Positions 9,370-22,323 of a stretch of 64,000 nt of DNA are shown here, in pieces; within the stretch, counting starts at the first letter, position 1, and every line of letters begins with the position of its first letter. A program made the position numbers and the translations under genes. The stretch is from positions 434,001-498,000 of the forward strand of contig CAVNUY010000005.1 of NCBI GenBank assembly GCA_963691655.1. The letters run 5' to 3'. This DNA comes from Toxonevra muliebris (taxonomy: Eukaryota; Arthropoda; Insecta; Diptera; Pallopteridae). The notes below the pieces were generated by a model. That model was not told the DNA's origin and made no database searches. It was given only the letters and a program-made list of their open reading frames with translations.

Positions 9370-10320
9370 ATGGTAAGTAAATTTTGGGAGTTGAAAGAGC
9401 TTCTAGACATGGGTCACATGGAGCTAGTCCACAACTTGACTCAAAACGCTTACTACATGCCTCATAACGCGGTGCTAAAGGACACGAGTTCCACCATTAA
9501 ACTTCGAGTGTTGTTTAATGCATTGATGAAGACATCCACTGGATATTCGCTTAACGACGCAGCTGCAAGACCTTTTCGCCATACTATCACGCTTCAGAAT
9601 GCATCGCTACGCCATAACTGCTGACATAGAAAAGATATACCGGCAGGTATACATATCCGAAGAAGATGCTGACTACCAACGCATAATATGGCGGTTTACG
9701 ACTGCTGATCCAATACAAGACTATCGTATGTTGCGTGTCACATAAGGCGTTGCATCTGCTTGTCACCTGGCAGTTAAATCTCTGCACCAAATCGCTATCG
9801 ATGCCGGCTAGATGCATGCGGAAGCCGCGTCAGTCATCACATGCGATTTTTACATGGATGATTTACTCACGGGTTCGTCTTCAGTTGAAAAACTTCAAGC
9901 ACTACAACGAGGCGTCTCCGATATTCTTTCTAAAGGTGGTTTCCAGCTACGCAAGTGATCAACGAATTGCTCCGAAATCGAGGTGAACATACCACACGCA
10001 TCTAAACAAATTTCACATCTTCTAGCTGACAGTGATAAAGTTCGCACTCTGGGTATCATCTGGAATACCAACGACGATTCTCTATCAATAGCAGAACATC
10101 TAAAGGGGCTGCCCGAAATTTTAACGAAACGCGTTTTTCTGTCCGATTCAAGTATGATATCTGACCAGCTTGGTTTGATCGGACCATGCACCATACGGTC
10201 TAAAATATGGCGCGCCAACGTAGACTGGGATGAAGCAGTACCCTCCGAAGTGGCCAAGCAGTAGCTAATTCATCGCCAAGAGCTGTCGCAATTATCATCA
10301 CTTAGACTTAGCCGGTGTTT
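9370..10320 (+). pseudogene. BEL/Pao reverse transcriptase fragment, broken (unit 1)
   Basis: RT region of the BEL/Pao pol. It opens with GHMELV, YYMPHNAV and KLRVLFNA, continues after a frameshift with TADIEKIYRQV, and reaches the catalytic box FYMDDLLTG (YMDD codons at 9851-9862), then GGFQLRK. After a stop at 9956 it runs through LGIIWN, SDQLGLIGP and VDWDEAVP (9983-10264), and a RLSRCL tail ends near 10318. The order matches BEL RT up to the RNase H border. At least four stops or frameshifts make it dead. It shares the strand of the gag remains, so both come from one original insertion. Confidence 0.85.
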
Positions 10321-10334
10321 AGGAACCGGACAAC

Positions 10335-10896
10335 TTACTTGAGATTCTTTTTGATTTCCGTAACATCTTTCACATCGTTATCGAATATAAGTACATCGTC
10401 AACATATATCGCAATAAAAATCATTCGCCACCACATAGTTTATAGTAGATACATTGGTCAACTTCACATCTTGTAAGTCCAATGTTAAGCAATTTACGAT
10501 TGAGAGTTTCATTCCAGACGCGCCCTGACTGTTTGAGTCCATAGATAGATTTTAATAATTTGCACAACTTACCTGAGCCATCATGAAAACCATCAGGCTG
10601 CTGCATATATACTTCTTCCTTTAACGTTTCATTAAGGTATGCGCAAACAGCATCCATTTGATGTATAAGCATGTCATACTTAACAGCCAGTGCTAGTAGA
10701 AACCCTATTGACTCGTATCTTACAACTAGCGCAAACGTTTCGTTGAAGTCAATACCTTCTCGTTGTGTAAGCCCCTTTGCCACTAACCTAGCCTTTTTAC
10801 GAACTGGAGCACCTTTGGCGTCATATTTCGTCTTAAAAACCCACTTGGACTGTATTGCTTTTTTATTTGGCGGGAGGTCGGCCAACAACCGAATGC
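10335..10896 (-). pseudogene. Ty1/copia reverse transcriptase fragment (unit 1)
   Basis: RT core of a Ty1/copia retrotransposon, opposite in strand to the BEL remains. The long frame shows SKWVFKTKYD, RKKARLVAKG, GIDFNETFA, IHQMDAVCAYLNE, YMQQPDGF and KSIYGLKQSGRVW, all copia RT blocks in order. It ends CGGE-stop at 10421, but in the next frame FIAIYVDDVLIFDND carries the catalytic YVDD (10395-10406), so a single indel precedes the active-site box. The fragment stops abruptly 12 bp from the BEL remains at one end and at the poly-T junction at the other. About 187 residues remain of a protein usually over 1000. Confidence 0.85.
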
Positions 10897-11683
10897 TTTT
10901 TTTTTGTAACATTTTTGAATGACTGGATTGCTACGTTGCTTTGAGTCCTGCTATATTTTGCGTTACCATATGGTAACGCCAGGATTATTCGGGTTAATGG
11001 CTGAAATTAATATACAATATTCCGCTAAGGGCGATGTTACACGATCAATGTTTTGCTGTCAAACAATGCAATTGTTGTTGCTTTGAAAAATGAACACTGA
11101 GCAAAAGAGAGGATGAACACATTTCACTTCAATTTTTTTTACTGTTGAAAAAAACCTGCATGACTTCAAATAAAATGGGGTTGCTGCAGATACATTGTTG
11201 TATTTTACTGGAAAATATTAATATTTAATGGAAAATACTACACTTTTTACTTACTTATAAATATATTTTTCTCCATGCCACCCTTTGCGTTGTTTGGCTC
11301 TTGTTTGTTTGTAAAAATGAGTACTGTTTAAAAAAATACTTAATAATTTTTATGAAAACATGGTAATTCAATGGCCAAGTAACAAAGTGGCGGAGTTTAT
11401 TTTAATAATTCGCAAATTTTAAAGATTATTTTTCTGCGGTTTTCATATATAAATGCAATCTTTTTTTGTATAATTTGTTGCTATTTCCACCAAAATTACC
11501 TCATATTGTCATTATAATTATTTTCCATCCAATTGTTGAATTTTCATTCATTTCAAAATAAAATTAAATACTTTTTAGTTGGAAAAGCATAGTTGCAGAT
11601 AAAAGTATTAAAAGTATTATTAGAAATGAGCAAACTTTAGGCCCGTGTAAAAAGAAAAATAGACGTAAAATTTGAAAACGCCG

Positions 11684-12980
11684 CACACTGGGACCGCTCC
11701 ATATAAGTGAGTGCTCAAAATTCTTAAATTCGTTTTTTTCTACCAAACTACATTTTTTAAGTAAATTTTAGATGATTTAACCCATTTGTGACCAAAGCAA
11801 CATAAACTTATTACAATTTTACTCCAAACTCATTTAAATATAATTTTTAAAGTAAATTTTAAATTATTTAACCTATTGGTGACCAATGTAACATCAATTT
11901 AACAAATTTTTGTATTTTGAAACTTTCTGTATAATTTAAAGGAAGCTTTCTTAGTCAAACCTTTATGCATATAAAAAAGTTTAATTAAATGATACAATTT
12001 CGTTTGGTTTTATTTTGGTATAGCAGTGTACTTTTTATATAATCAAATTTAAGTAAAACTAACTAATAGCATTAATACAAACTAAAAATTAAATATGAAA
12101 TAATAGATAATTAAAAAAACAAATCAAGAAAAATTCAAATATATAAGATGTAAAAGATAAAAAATTATAATAGTTGTACTATTTCAGCTTCTAATTGCTA
12201 ATCAGCTTAAGGTTCTATATCAGATGTGCTTAAGCCTAGCTCCACTTCCAATATATCTAAAAAAAAATGGTCTTGTATTGTGGTCAAGCGGTAAGGTGCG
12301 CATGCAGCTTATTAGAGGGTCGGAGGAAACAAAAATCGATTGAAAACGTCTTCTAAATCTTAAGGTTAACTTTAAAAGCTTACTTTTTTATAAAAACTGG
12401 AAAAATCTATGTACTTTTAATTTATTCTTAAACAAAATCAAAAATTTTCTTTTAAAAAAAAGGAGGCAATTTTTTTAAAACCATTTTATTTTCGAAAGGG
12501 CAAATTGATTGGGCTTTTATCTTTAGATACTAATTACCGAATGTTTGAGTATTATTGTGGTATTAATACATCCACAATCATTTTGCTCGTTCGAAAAAAA
12601 ATTGATGTTAAAAATTTACTTTAAAAAAATTTGAGACAAGTTGAAGTTTTTGCAAATAAAAAAAAAAAAAAATTGGTAATTATTTGCATACCGCTCTAAC
12701 GGAAACAAGAAGAATTTTTGAGATAACTTTAACGAAAACTTTGTAATAACAACACAAAGTTCATATAGCATTGATTAGGTTGGTCATATTAAAAAAAATG
12801 GGAAACATTTTTCTAGTTTAACACTTCATATCTCCTATACTATAAAAGGCAGAAAGTTGAATTCTTCCCTATCGATGCACCAATTATTTATGAATATAAT
12901 GGCGTTTAAAATTTTTTTCTAAACTTATTTTTGGAAAATCGACTTTTGAGCACCCACTTATATGGAGCGGTCCCAGTGTG
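11684..12980. mobile_element. Transib-like non-autonomous element with RSS-like termini (unit 2)
   Basis: A 1297-bp A+T-rich element with 37-bp terminal inverted repeats (11684-11720 and 12944-12980, one mismatch) and a 5-bp direct duplication CGCCG on each side (11679-11683 and 12981-12985). The termini start CACACTG, close to the Transib/RAG heptamer CACWRTG, then a 23-bp spacer and a TCAAAA-containing string resembling an RSS nonamer. Five-base, CG-rich target duplications of the CGNCG type are known for Transib. There is no transposase. The interior has an internal diverged duplication near 11754-11905. Termini and duplication support Transib; the superfamily call is inference. Confidence 0.65.
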
Positions 12981-13817
12981 CGCCGTCACAAGTATAATTT
13001 TTTTCTCGAGTTCTATTAGAATCTACTTTCAGAACCTTGTTATTTTTTTGTGTGTTGAAGTGTGTTACATTAGGTCTGTTCCCGTACTTTTTAGGAAAAG
13101 TCTGGTAAAATGAGAGTAAACAAAAAGCACTATCTGCAATAGACAAAAATGTACGAAAGGACGGGAACGTACAAAACCACTTTTCTAGCACGAAACAAAA
13201 CGTCAAATTGTAACAACAGCTAAATACAAAAAACAAAGTGTCTGTGATATTTAATAAAAAAAATTATTAAATCTTTCAAGAAAATAAATAAATAATAAGG
13301 AAATTAAACATAAATTGTTCGCCTGACTACTTCAGTAGAATCTTCTGGTTCACAGTCACTAGTTGCATTATTCAGAAAAAGCAGAAGCTCCTACAGCATC
13401 AGAAGTTGGACAAATACTTGTATTATTAATCTGTGAAAAATATAGCTAAAAATTAGCAAATATTCAATTAATACATTTTCAAAAGCCTTTTAAACATTTT
13501 CCATTTTAAATAAAACTTATTTTTCTAAAAATTCTTTTGTTCGCGCTAATCTGGCTCCACTCTTTATTTTGACATTTGCACATCTTTTTTTGTAATAAAG
13601 GAACAATTAAACTAAACGTTACAGAAAATACACATCCGCTTAAGAAAAGTTATTTATCCGCATCATTCTGGTCCTTCGAGCCGGATCGTGCCTTATTTGC
13701 TTAAATTAAATAAAGAATCGGTCCGCACAAAATACATACAATATTTTCAATATATTGTAATATTTAATTTGATATAGCCGCGTGCGCGAAACATAACCTA
13801 ACATAACCTATTGCGCA

Positions 13818-15362
13818 ATGACTAAAGTTAAAGTCCGCGATTCGGCATTAAATGCCATAAAGCGTTATTTGCAAACGAGTAAAGGTGATACGCTTTCATT
13901 GGACATTGAAGCCATCGACACGTATGCCGAATTACTCGACGAGCAATGGTTGCGCTTCTGTTAAGCCCAATAGGAGGTAGAAGTCTCGTGTGGAGACGCA
14001 TATGCTGCAGTTGAAGAAAAGTCGCGTATACTGGCTGAGAAGTGGTAACCACTGCAAAGTCTAATTTCAAACGCCTCACCAAAATGCACACACAATTGCC
14101 AAGAGCAAGCCCGCCCGCTGCAATTACTTCAGTCGCTCAGCTACCAAAATTGCAGCTACCTACATTTAGTGGTAACCAGCATTTGTCTTTGAAGTCCAGC
14201 AAAAAACCTATGTGCAAAATTTTTTAGTAAAATCTTTTGCACTATTTTTTGAAAAATAATGCATTAAATTATTACTAACCGGAAATTTTTTTATCACATA
14301 TGTTTATAAGAGATAAGAGAATATGAAAATCAAAAAATTGGAGAAAAGGAGTTATCCAGTGGTTGTCTACAGCTTCATAGCTATGTTTTTTAACCTTTAA
14401 TAAAGGACAAACATATCAATGTAGCAATAAATTTGGTGTCAAGACTGTGGAAGACCTAAGTAACCATAATTTCACAACAAAAGGTTTCTATCAAGCTCCA
14501 TTATAATTCGGACGCCAAAGGGTTAACTACATCAAAATCTATTGTGAAATGAAGAGACTTAACAACTTGGTCATTTTATTCGCATACGTTAAACTAGCTG
14601 GCGAATAAAACGCAGCTATTATTTGTCATTACAGATAACCTCGTTAAACATTTGTAAAACAACAGGTTTTTAGATGAAGAATTTATATTAATTTCTTAAA
14701 TAACTTTGAGCCATGTTATTGACTTATATTGAGTCTCACAGTAATCTGTTAAAATTATTCAAATGAATGAATTAATGTATTTTATTAACTTTATTAATAT
14801 TAATAGACTGAATTACTATTACTGATATTACTATATTTTGATTTATTGAATAAAATAATACAATAAAATTGATACATTGTGCTTAATTTGAAACTTAGCA
14901 CATTTTTCCACAATCTAGCACAATTTTACATCCAAATCTACCACCTTTAAAAAATTTTTAGTCCCATCACTGGTGGTAACCCCATCGATTGGCTCAGTTT
15001 CAAAGATGCGTTGCATTCTCTCGAGCAACTAAAAACTCATCTTTCGGATTGCAGAAATTGCATTACCTTCGAAATTGCCTAAAAGGTGAAAGCTCTATTT
15101 TCCATCGAAAAGGTTACTAAAGACACTGGTAAGGCAATCAAAGGCGTGCTAAATTTGACTTTTTAGCACTCAGCTCTTTACGCACGTTAGGGCGGCCGGT
15201 TGACCTCTGGGTCGCTTGGCTGGTATACATGACAGTATCATACGTAGCATACGAAACTCGCAAAACAGTGGGAGCTGTCTCTGATTAACGATCAATGGCC
15301 TACATTTGAGGATTTAATAAAGATTTTTAGAAACTCGAGCACGCTCGCTGGAAATGCTACCA
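13818..15362 (+). pseudogene. BEL/Pao gag, broken, split by hAT insertion (unit 2)
   Basis: Same structure as the unit 1 copy: ATG at 13818, stop after QWLRFC, frameshift near 14040, LPKLQLPTFSG just before the insertion at 14177, then gag blocks resuming at 14981. Differences include CAATAGGAGG (a second stop) near 13969 and a TAA in GTGGTAACC at 14045. Confidence 0.85.
14177..14972. mobile_element. hAT-like insertion in gag, unit 2 (796 bp)
   Basis: Near full-length form of the insertion, with GTGGTAAC at 14169-14176 and 14973-14980. It contains the 239-bp segment (about 14202-14441) missing in unit 1, and near 14392-14525 a stretch bounded by TTAACC and GGGTTAA that may be a nested piggyBac-type MITE. 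Confidence 0.65.
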
Positions 15363-15842
15363 GCAACAACATACTTCACATAAATGCTTGTAAAAACTTT
15401 AATTTTAAGATAGAGGAAAAATGTAAATAGCAAAATTGTTTATATCTTTAAGCTTAACAACTTTCTTTCAGACATCAAATTCGTATGTGTCGAAATAAAG
15501 AAATTTCTTAATAGCTCCTGAAGACTCTATTGTTCCGACTTCAGGTCCATATTATGGACCGACCATAAATTACTATAAAACAGAAAATTGAAATCTTGTT
15601 GCACTATGTTTTTTTATTTGATTAAAATAAAAGAATAAATGGTTTTTGTATAGATGTATAAAATGCTATAGTTTCGTAAGTTATGTCTTTTCCATGAACA
15701 AATGTATGCTTAAAATTTTCAAATTAAGTTCTCTATAAACTAACTTTTTGTCACCCACATAAATATTTTGAGATTAAGGGCTTCAAAGTTGAAATTCGTT
15801 TGAAAAAGACGATGCCTGTTTTCGATTATAACAGATTATACA

Positions 15843-16795
15843 ATGGTAAGTAAATTTTGGGAGTTGAAAGAGCTTCTAGACATGGGTCACATGGAGCTAG
15901 TCCACAACTTGACTCAAAACGCTTACTACATGCCTCATAACGCGGTGATAAAGGACACGAGTTCCACCATTAAACTTCGAGTGTTGTTTATGCATCGATG
16001 AAGACATCCACTGGATATTCGCTTAACGACGCAGCTGCAGCAAGACCTTTTCGCCATACTATCACGCTTCAGAATGCATCGCTACGCCATAACTGCTGAC
16101 ATAGAAAAGATATACCGGCAGGTATACATATCCGAAGAAGATGCTGACTACCAACGCATAATATGGCGGTTTACGACTGCTGATCCAATACAAGACTATC
16201 GTATGTTGCGTGTCACATAAGGCGTTGCATCTGCTTGTCACCTGGCAGTTAAATCTCTGCACCAAATCGCTATCGATGCCGGCTAGATGCATGCGGAAGC
16301 CGCGTCAGTCATCACATGCGATTTTTACATGGATGATTTACTCACGGGTTCGTCTTCAGTTGAAAAACTTCAAGCACTACAACGAGGCGTCTCCGATATT
16401 CTTTCTAAAGGTGGTTTCCAGCTACGCAAGTGATCAACGAATTGCTCCGAAATCGAGGTGAACATACCACACGCATCTAAACAAATTTCACATCTTCTAG
16501 CTGACAGTGATAAAGTTCGCACTCTGGGTATCATCTGGAATACCAACGACGATTCTCTATCAATAGCAGAACATCTAAAGGGGCTGCCCGAAATTTTAAC
16601 GAAACGCGTTTTTCTGTCCGATTCAAGTATGATATCTGACCAGCTTGGTTTGATCGGACCATGCACCATACGGTCTAAAATATGGCGCGCCAACGTAGAC
16701 TGGGATGAAGCAGTACCCTCCGAAGTGGCCAAGCAGTAGCTAATTCATCGCCAAGAGCTGTCGCAATTATCATCACTTAGACTTAGCCGGTGTTT
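15843..16795 (+). pseudogene. BEL/Pao reverse transcriptase fragment (unit 2)
   Basis: As in unit 1, with an additional single-base loss after GTGTTGTTT near 15990 that breaks the first block earlier. The segment with TADIEKIYRQ is retained, as is the FYMDD box. Confidence 0.85.
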
Positions 16796-16809
16796 AGGAA
16801 CCGGACAAC

Positions 16810-17371
16810 TTACTTGAGATTCTTTTTGATTTCCGTAACATCTTTCACATCGTTATCGAATATAAGTACATCGTCAACATATATCGCAATAAAAATCATT
16901 CGCCACCACATAGTTTATAGTAGATACATTGGTCAACTTCACATCTTGTAAGTCCAATGTTAAGCAATTTACGATTGAGGGTTTCATTCCAGACGCGCCC
17001 TGACTGTTTGAGTCCATAGATAGATTTTAATAATTTGCACAACTTACCTGAGCCATCATGAAAACCATCAGGCTGCTGCATATTTACTTCTTCCTTTAAC
17101 GTTTCATTAAGGTATGCGCAAACAGCATCCATTTGATGTATAAGCATGTCATACTTAACAGCCAGTGCTAGTAGAAACCCTATTGACTCGTATCTTACAA
17201 CTAGCGCAAACGTTTCGTTGAAGTCAATACCTTCTCGTTGTGTAAGCCCCTTTGCCACTAACCTAGCCTTTTTACGAACTCGAGCACCTTTGGCGTCATA
17301 TTTCGTCTTAAAAACCCACTTGGACTGTATTGCTTTTTTATTTGGCGGGAGGTCAGCCAACAACCGAATGC
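16810..17371 (-). pseudogene. Ty1/copia reverse transcriptase fragment (unit 2)
   Basis: Same 562-bp copia RT fragment as unit 1, with the same frameshift before YVDD. A unique substitution turns YMQQP into NMQQP near 17082. Confidence 0.85.
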
Positions 17372-18159
17372 TTTTTTTTTTGTAACATTTTTGAATGACT
17401 GGATTGCTACGTTGCTTTGAGTCCTGCTATATTTTGCGTTACCATATGGTAACGCCAGGATTATTCGGGTTAATGGCTGAAATTAATATACAATATTCCG
17501 CTAAGGGCGATGTTACACGATCAATGTTTTGCTGTCAAACAATGCAATTGTTGTTGCTTTGAAAAATGAACACTGAGCAAAAGAGGGGATGAACACATTT
17601 CACTTCAATTTTTTTTACTGTTGAAAAAAACCTGCATGACTTCAAATAAGATGGGGTTGCTGCAGATACATTGTTGTATTTTACTGGAAAATATTAATAT
17701 TTAATGGAAAATACTACACTTTTTACTTACTTATAAATATATTTTTCTCCATGCCACCCTTTGCGTTGTTTGGCTCTTGTTTGTTTGTAAAAATGAGTAC
17801 TGTTTAAAAAAATACTTAATAATTTTTATGAAAACATTTTAATTCAATGGCCAAGTAACAAAGTGGCGGAGTTTATTTTAATAATTCGCAAATTTTAAAG
17901 ATTATTTTTCTGCGGTTTTCATATATAAATGCAATCTTTTTTTGTATAATTTGTTGCTATTTCCACCAAAATTACCTCATATTGTCATTATAATTATTTT
18001 CCATCCAATTGTTGAATTTTCATTCATTTCAAAATAAAATTAAATACTTTTTAGTTGGAAAAGCATAGTTGCAGATAAAAGTATTAAAAGTATTATTAGA
18101 AATGGGCAAACTTTAGGCCCGTGTAAAAAGAAAAATAGACGTAAAATTTGAAAACGCCG

Positions 18160-19456
18160 CACACTGGGACCGCTCCATATAAGTGAGTGCTCAAAATTCT
18201 AAAATTCGTTTTTTTCTACCAAACTACATTTTTTAAGTAAATTTTAGATGATTTAACCCATTTGTGACCAAAGCAACATAAACTTATTACAATTTTACTC
18301 CAAACTCATTTAAATATAATTTTTAAAGTAAATTTTAAATTATTTAACCTATTGGTGACCAATGTAACATCAATTTAACAAATTTTTGTATTTTGAAACT
18401 TTCTGTATAATTTAAAGGAAGCTTTCTTAGTCAAACCTTTATGCATATAAAAAAGTTTAATTAAATGATACAATTTCGTTTAGTTTTATTTTGGTATAGC
18501 AGTGTACTTTTTATATAATCAAATTTAAGTAAAACTAACTAATAGCATTAATACAAACTAAAAATTAAATATGAAATAATAGATAATTAAAAAAACAAAT
18601 CAAGAAAAATTCAAATATATAAGATGTAAAAGATAAAAAATTATAATAATTGTACTATTTCAGCTTCTAATTGCTAATCAGCTTAAGGTTCTATATCAGA
18701 TGTGCTTAAGCCTAGCTCCACTTCCAATATATCTAAAAAAAAATGGTCTTGTATTGTGGTCAAGCGGTAAGGTGCGCATGCAGCTTATTAGAGGGTCGGA
18801 GGAAACAAAAATCGATTGAAAACGTCTTCTAAATCTTAAGGTTAACTTTAAAAGCTTACTTTTTTATAAAAACTGGAAAAATCTATGTACTTTTAATTTA
18901 TTCTTAAACAAAATCAAAAATTTTCTTTTAAAAAAAAGGAGGCAATTTTTTTAAAACCATTTTATTTTCGAAAGGGCAAATTGATTGGGCTTTTATCTTT
19001 AGATACTAATTACCGAATGTTTGAGTATTATTGTGGTATTAATACATCCCCAATCATTTTGCTCATTCGAAAAAAAATTGATGTTAAAAATTTACTTTAA
19101 AAAAATTTGAGACAAGTTGAAGTTTTTGCAAATAAAAAAAAAAAAAATTGGTAATTATTTGCATACCGCTCTAACGGAAACAAGAAGAATTTTTGAGATA
19201 ACTTTAACGAAAACTTTGTAATAACAACACAAAGTTCATATAACATTGATTAGGTTGGTCATATTAAAAAAAAATGGGAAACATTTTTCTAGTTTAACAC
19301 TTCATATCTCCTATACTATAAAAGGCAGAAAGTTGAATTCTTCCCTATCGATGCACCAATTATTTATGAATATAATGGCGTTTAAAATTTTTTTCTAAAC
19401 TTATTTTTGGAAAATCGACTTTTGAGCACCCACTTATATGGAGCGGTCCCAGTGTG
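18160..19456. mobile_element. Transib-like element (unit 3)
   Basis: Both termini intact, 1297 bp, CGCCG duplication at 18155-18159 and immediately after 19456. Confidence 0.65.
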
Positions 19457-20293
19457 CGCCGTCACAAGTATAATTTTTTTCTCGAGTTCTATTAGAATCT
19501 ACTTTCAGAACCTTGTTATTTTTTTGTGTGTTGAAGTGTGTTACATTAGGTCTGTTCCCGTACTTTTTAGGAAAAGTCTGGTAAAATGAGAGTAAACAAA
19601 AAGCACTATCTGCAATAGACAAAAATGTACGAAAGGACGGGAACGTACAAAACCACTTTTCTAGCACGAAACAAAACGTCAAATTGTAACAACAGCTAAA
19701 TACAAAAAACAAAGTGTCTGTGATATTTAATAAAAAAAATTATTAAATCTTTCAAGAAAATAAATAAATAATAAGGAAATTAAACATAAATTGTTCGCCT
19801 GACTACTTCAGTAGAATCTTCTGGTTCACAGTCACTAGTTGCATTATTCAGAAAAAGCAGAAGCTCCTACAGCATCAGAAGTTGGACAAATACTTGTATT
19901 ATTAATCTGTGAAAAATATAGCTAAAAATTAGCAAATATTCAATTAATACATTTTCAAAAGCCTTTTAAACATTTTCCATTTTAAATAAAACTTATTTTT
20001 CTAAAAATTCTTTTGTTCGCGCTAATCTGGCTCCACTCTTTATTTTGACATTTGCACATCTTTTTTTGTAATAAAGGAACAATTAAACTAAACGTTACAG
20101 AAAATACACATCCGCTTAAGAAAAGTTATTTATCCGCATCATTCTGGTCCTTCGAGCCGGATCGTGCCTTATTTGCTTAAATTAAATAAAGAATCGGTCC
20201 GCACAAAATACATACAATATTTTCAATATATTGTAATATTTAATTTGATATAGCCGCGTGCGCGAAACATAACCTAACATAACCTATTGCGCA

Positions 20294-21842
20294 ATGACTA
20301 AAGTTAAAGTCCGCGATTCGGCATTAAATGCCATAAAGCGTTATTTGCAAACGAGTAAAGGTGATACGCTTTCATTGGACATTGAAGCCATCGACACGTA
20401 TGCCGAATTACTCGACGAGCAATGGTTGCGCTTCTGTTAAGCCCAACAGGAGGTAGAAGTCTCGTGTGGAGACGCATATGCTGCAGTTGAAGAAAAGTGG
20501 CGTATACTGGCTGAGAAGTGGTAACCACTGCAAAGTCTAATTTCAAACGCCTCACCAAAATGCACACACAATTGCCAAGAGCAAGCCCGCCCGCTGCAAT
20601 TACTTCAGTCGCTCAGCTACCAAAATTGCAGCTACCTACATTTAGTGGTAACCAGCATTTGTCTTTGAAGTCCAGCAAAAAACCTATGTGCAAAATTTTT
20701 TAGTAAAATCTTTTGCACTATTTTTTGAAAAATAATGCATTAAATTATTACTAACCGGAAATTTTTTTATCACATATGTTTATAAGAGATAAGAGAATAT
20801 GAAAATCAAAAAATTGGAGAAAAGGAGTTATCCAGTGGTTGTCTACAGCTTCATAGCTATGTTTTTTAACCTTTAATAAAGGACAAACATATCAATGTAG
20901 CAATAAATTTGGTGTCAAGACTGTGGAAGACCTAAGTAACCATAATTTCACAACAAAAGGTTTCTATCAAGCTCCATTATAATTCGGACGCCAAAGGGTT
21001 AACTACATCAAAATCTATTGTGAAATGAAGAGACTTAACAACTTGGTCATTTTATTCGCATACGTTAAACTAGCTGGCGAATAAAACGCAGCTATTATTT
21101 GTCATTACAGATAACCTCGTTAAACATTTGTAAAACAACAGGTTTTTAGATGAAGAATTTATATTAATTTCTTAACTTAAATAACTTTGAGCCATGTTAT
21201 TGACTTATATTGAGTCTCACAGTAATCTGTTAAACTTATTCAAATGAATGAATTAATGTATTTTATTAACTTTATTAATATTAATAGACTGAATTACTAT
21301 TACTGATATTACTATATTTTGATTTATTGAATAAAATAATACAAGAAAATTGATACATTGTGCTTAATTTGAAACTTAGCACATTTTTCCACAATCTAGC
21401 AAAATTTTACATCCAAATCTACAACCTCTAAAAAATTTTTAGTCCCATCACTGGTGGTAACCCCATCGATTGGCTCAGTTTCAAAGATGCGTTGCATTCT
21501 CTCGAGCAACTAAAAACTCATCTTTCGGATTGCAGAAATTGCATTACCTTCGAAATTGCCTAAAAGGTGAAAGCTCTATTTTCCATCGAAAAGGTTACTA
21601 AAGACACTGGTAAGGCAATCAAAGGCGTGCTAAATTTGACTTTTTAGCACTCAGCTCTTTACGCACGTTAGGGCGGCCAGTTGACCTCTGGGTCGCTTGG
21701 CTGGTATACATGACAGTATCATACGTAGCATACGAAACTCGCAAAACAGTGGGAGCTGTCTCTGATTAACGATCAATGGCCTACATTTGAGGATTTAATA
21801 AAGTTTTTTAGAAACTCGAGCACGCTCGCTGGAAATGCTACC
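20294..21842 (+). pseudogene. BEL/Pao gag, broken, split by hAT insertion (unit 3)
   Basis: ATG at 20294; stop after QWLRFC; insertion at 20653; gag blocks resume at 21462. It shares GAAAAGTGGCG and the TAA at the GTGGTAACC site with unit 5. Confidence 0.85.
20653..21453. mobile_element. hAT-like insertion in gag, unit 3 (801 bp)
   Basis: GTGGTAAC at 20645-20652 and 21454-21461; full length, among the best copies for a consensus. Confidence 0.65.
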
Positions 21843-22323
21843 AGCAACAACATACTTCACATAAATGCTTGTAAAAACTTTAATTTTAAGATAGAGGAAA
21901 AATGTAAATAGCAAAATTGTTTATATCTTTAAGCTTAACAACTTTCTTTCAGACATCAAATTCGTATGTGTCGAAATAAAGAAATTTCTTAATAGCTCCT
22001 GAAGACTCTATTGTTCCGACTTCAGGTCCATATTATGGACCGACCATAAATTACTATAAAACAGAAAATTGAAATCTTGTTGCACTATGTTTTTTTATTT
22101 GATTAAAATAAAAGAATAAATGGTTTTTGTATAGATGTATAAAATGCTATAGTTTCGTAAGTTATGTCTTTTCCATGAACAAATGTATGCTTAAAATTTT
22201 CAAATTAAGTTCTCTATAAACTAACTTTTTGTCACCCACATAAATATTTTGAGATTAAGGGCTTCAAAGTTGAAATTCGTTTGAAAAAGACGATGCCTAT
22301 TTTCGATTATAACAGATTATACA

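Larger units (their letters stand above)
4014..10905 (+). repeat. Tandem composite unit 1 (6892 bp, array edge)
   Basis: First head-to-tail copy of the composite repeat, defined from the GTAACATTTTTGAATGACTGG anchor after a poly-T to the next anchor. It is structurally the most divergent unit. Only here are the right end of the Harbinger MITE, about 700 bp of extra sequence (4693-5405) and the TTAA MITE present. It also lacks about 239 bp inside the hAT insertion and 24 bp of the left Transib terminus. Divergent edge units are usual in arrays homogenised by unequal exchange. Confidence 0.9.
10906..17381 (+). repeat. Tandem composite unit 2 (6476 bp)
   Basis: Second copy. It begins with the 92-bp piggyBac tip (TTAA at 10994-10997), then a right-truncated Harbinger MITE. 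It carries the full-length RT fragment (no 124-bp deletion) and both Transib termini. It is a good reference copy for the array, apart from a 1-bp loss in RT near 15990 and a 5-bp loss in the hAT insertion near 14697. Confidence 0.9.
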
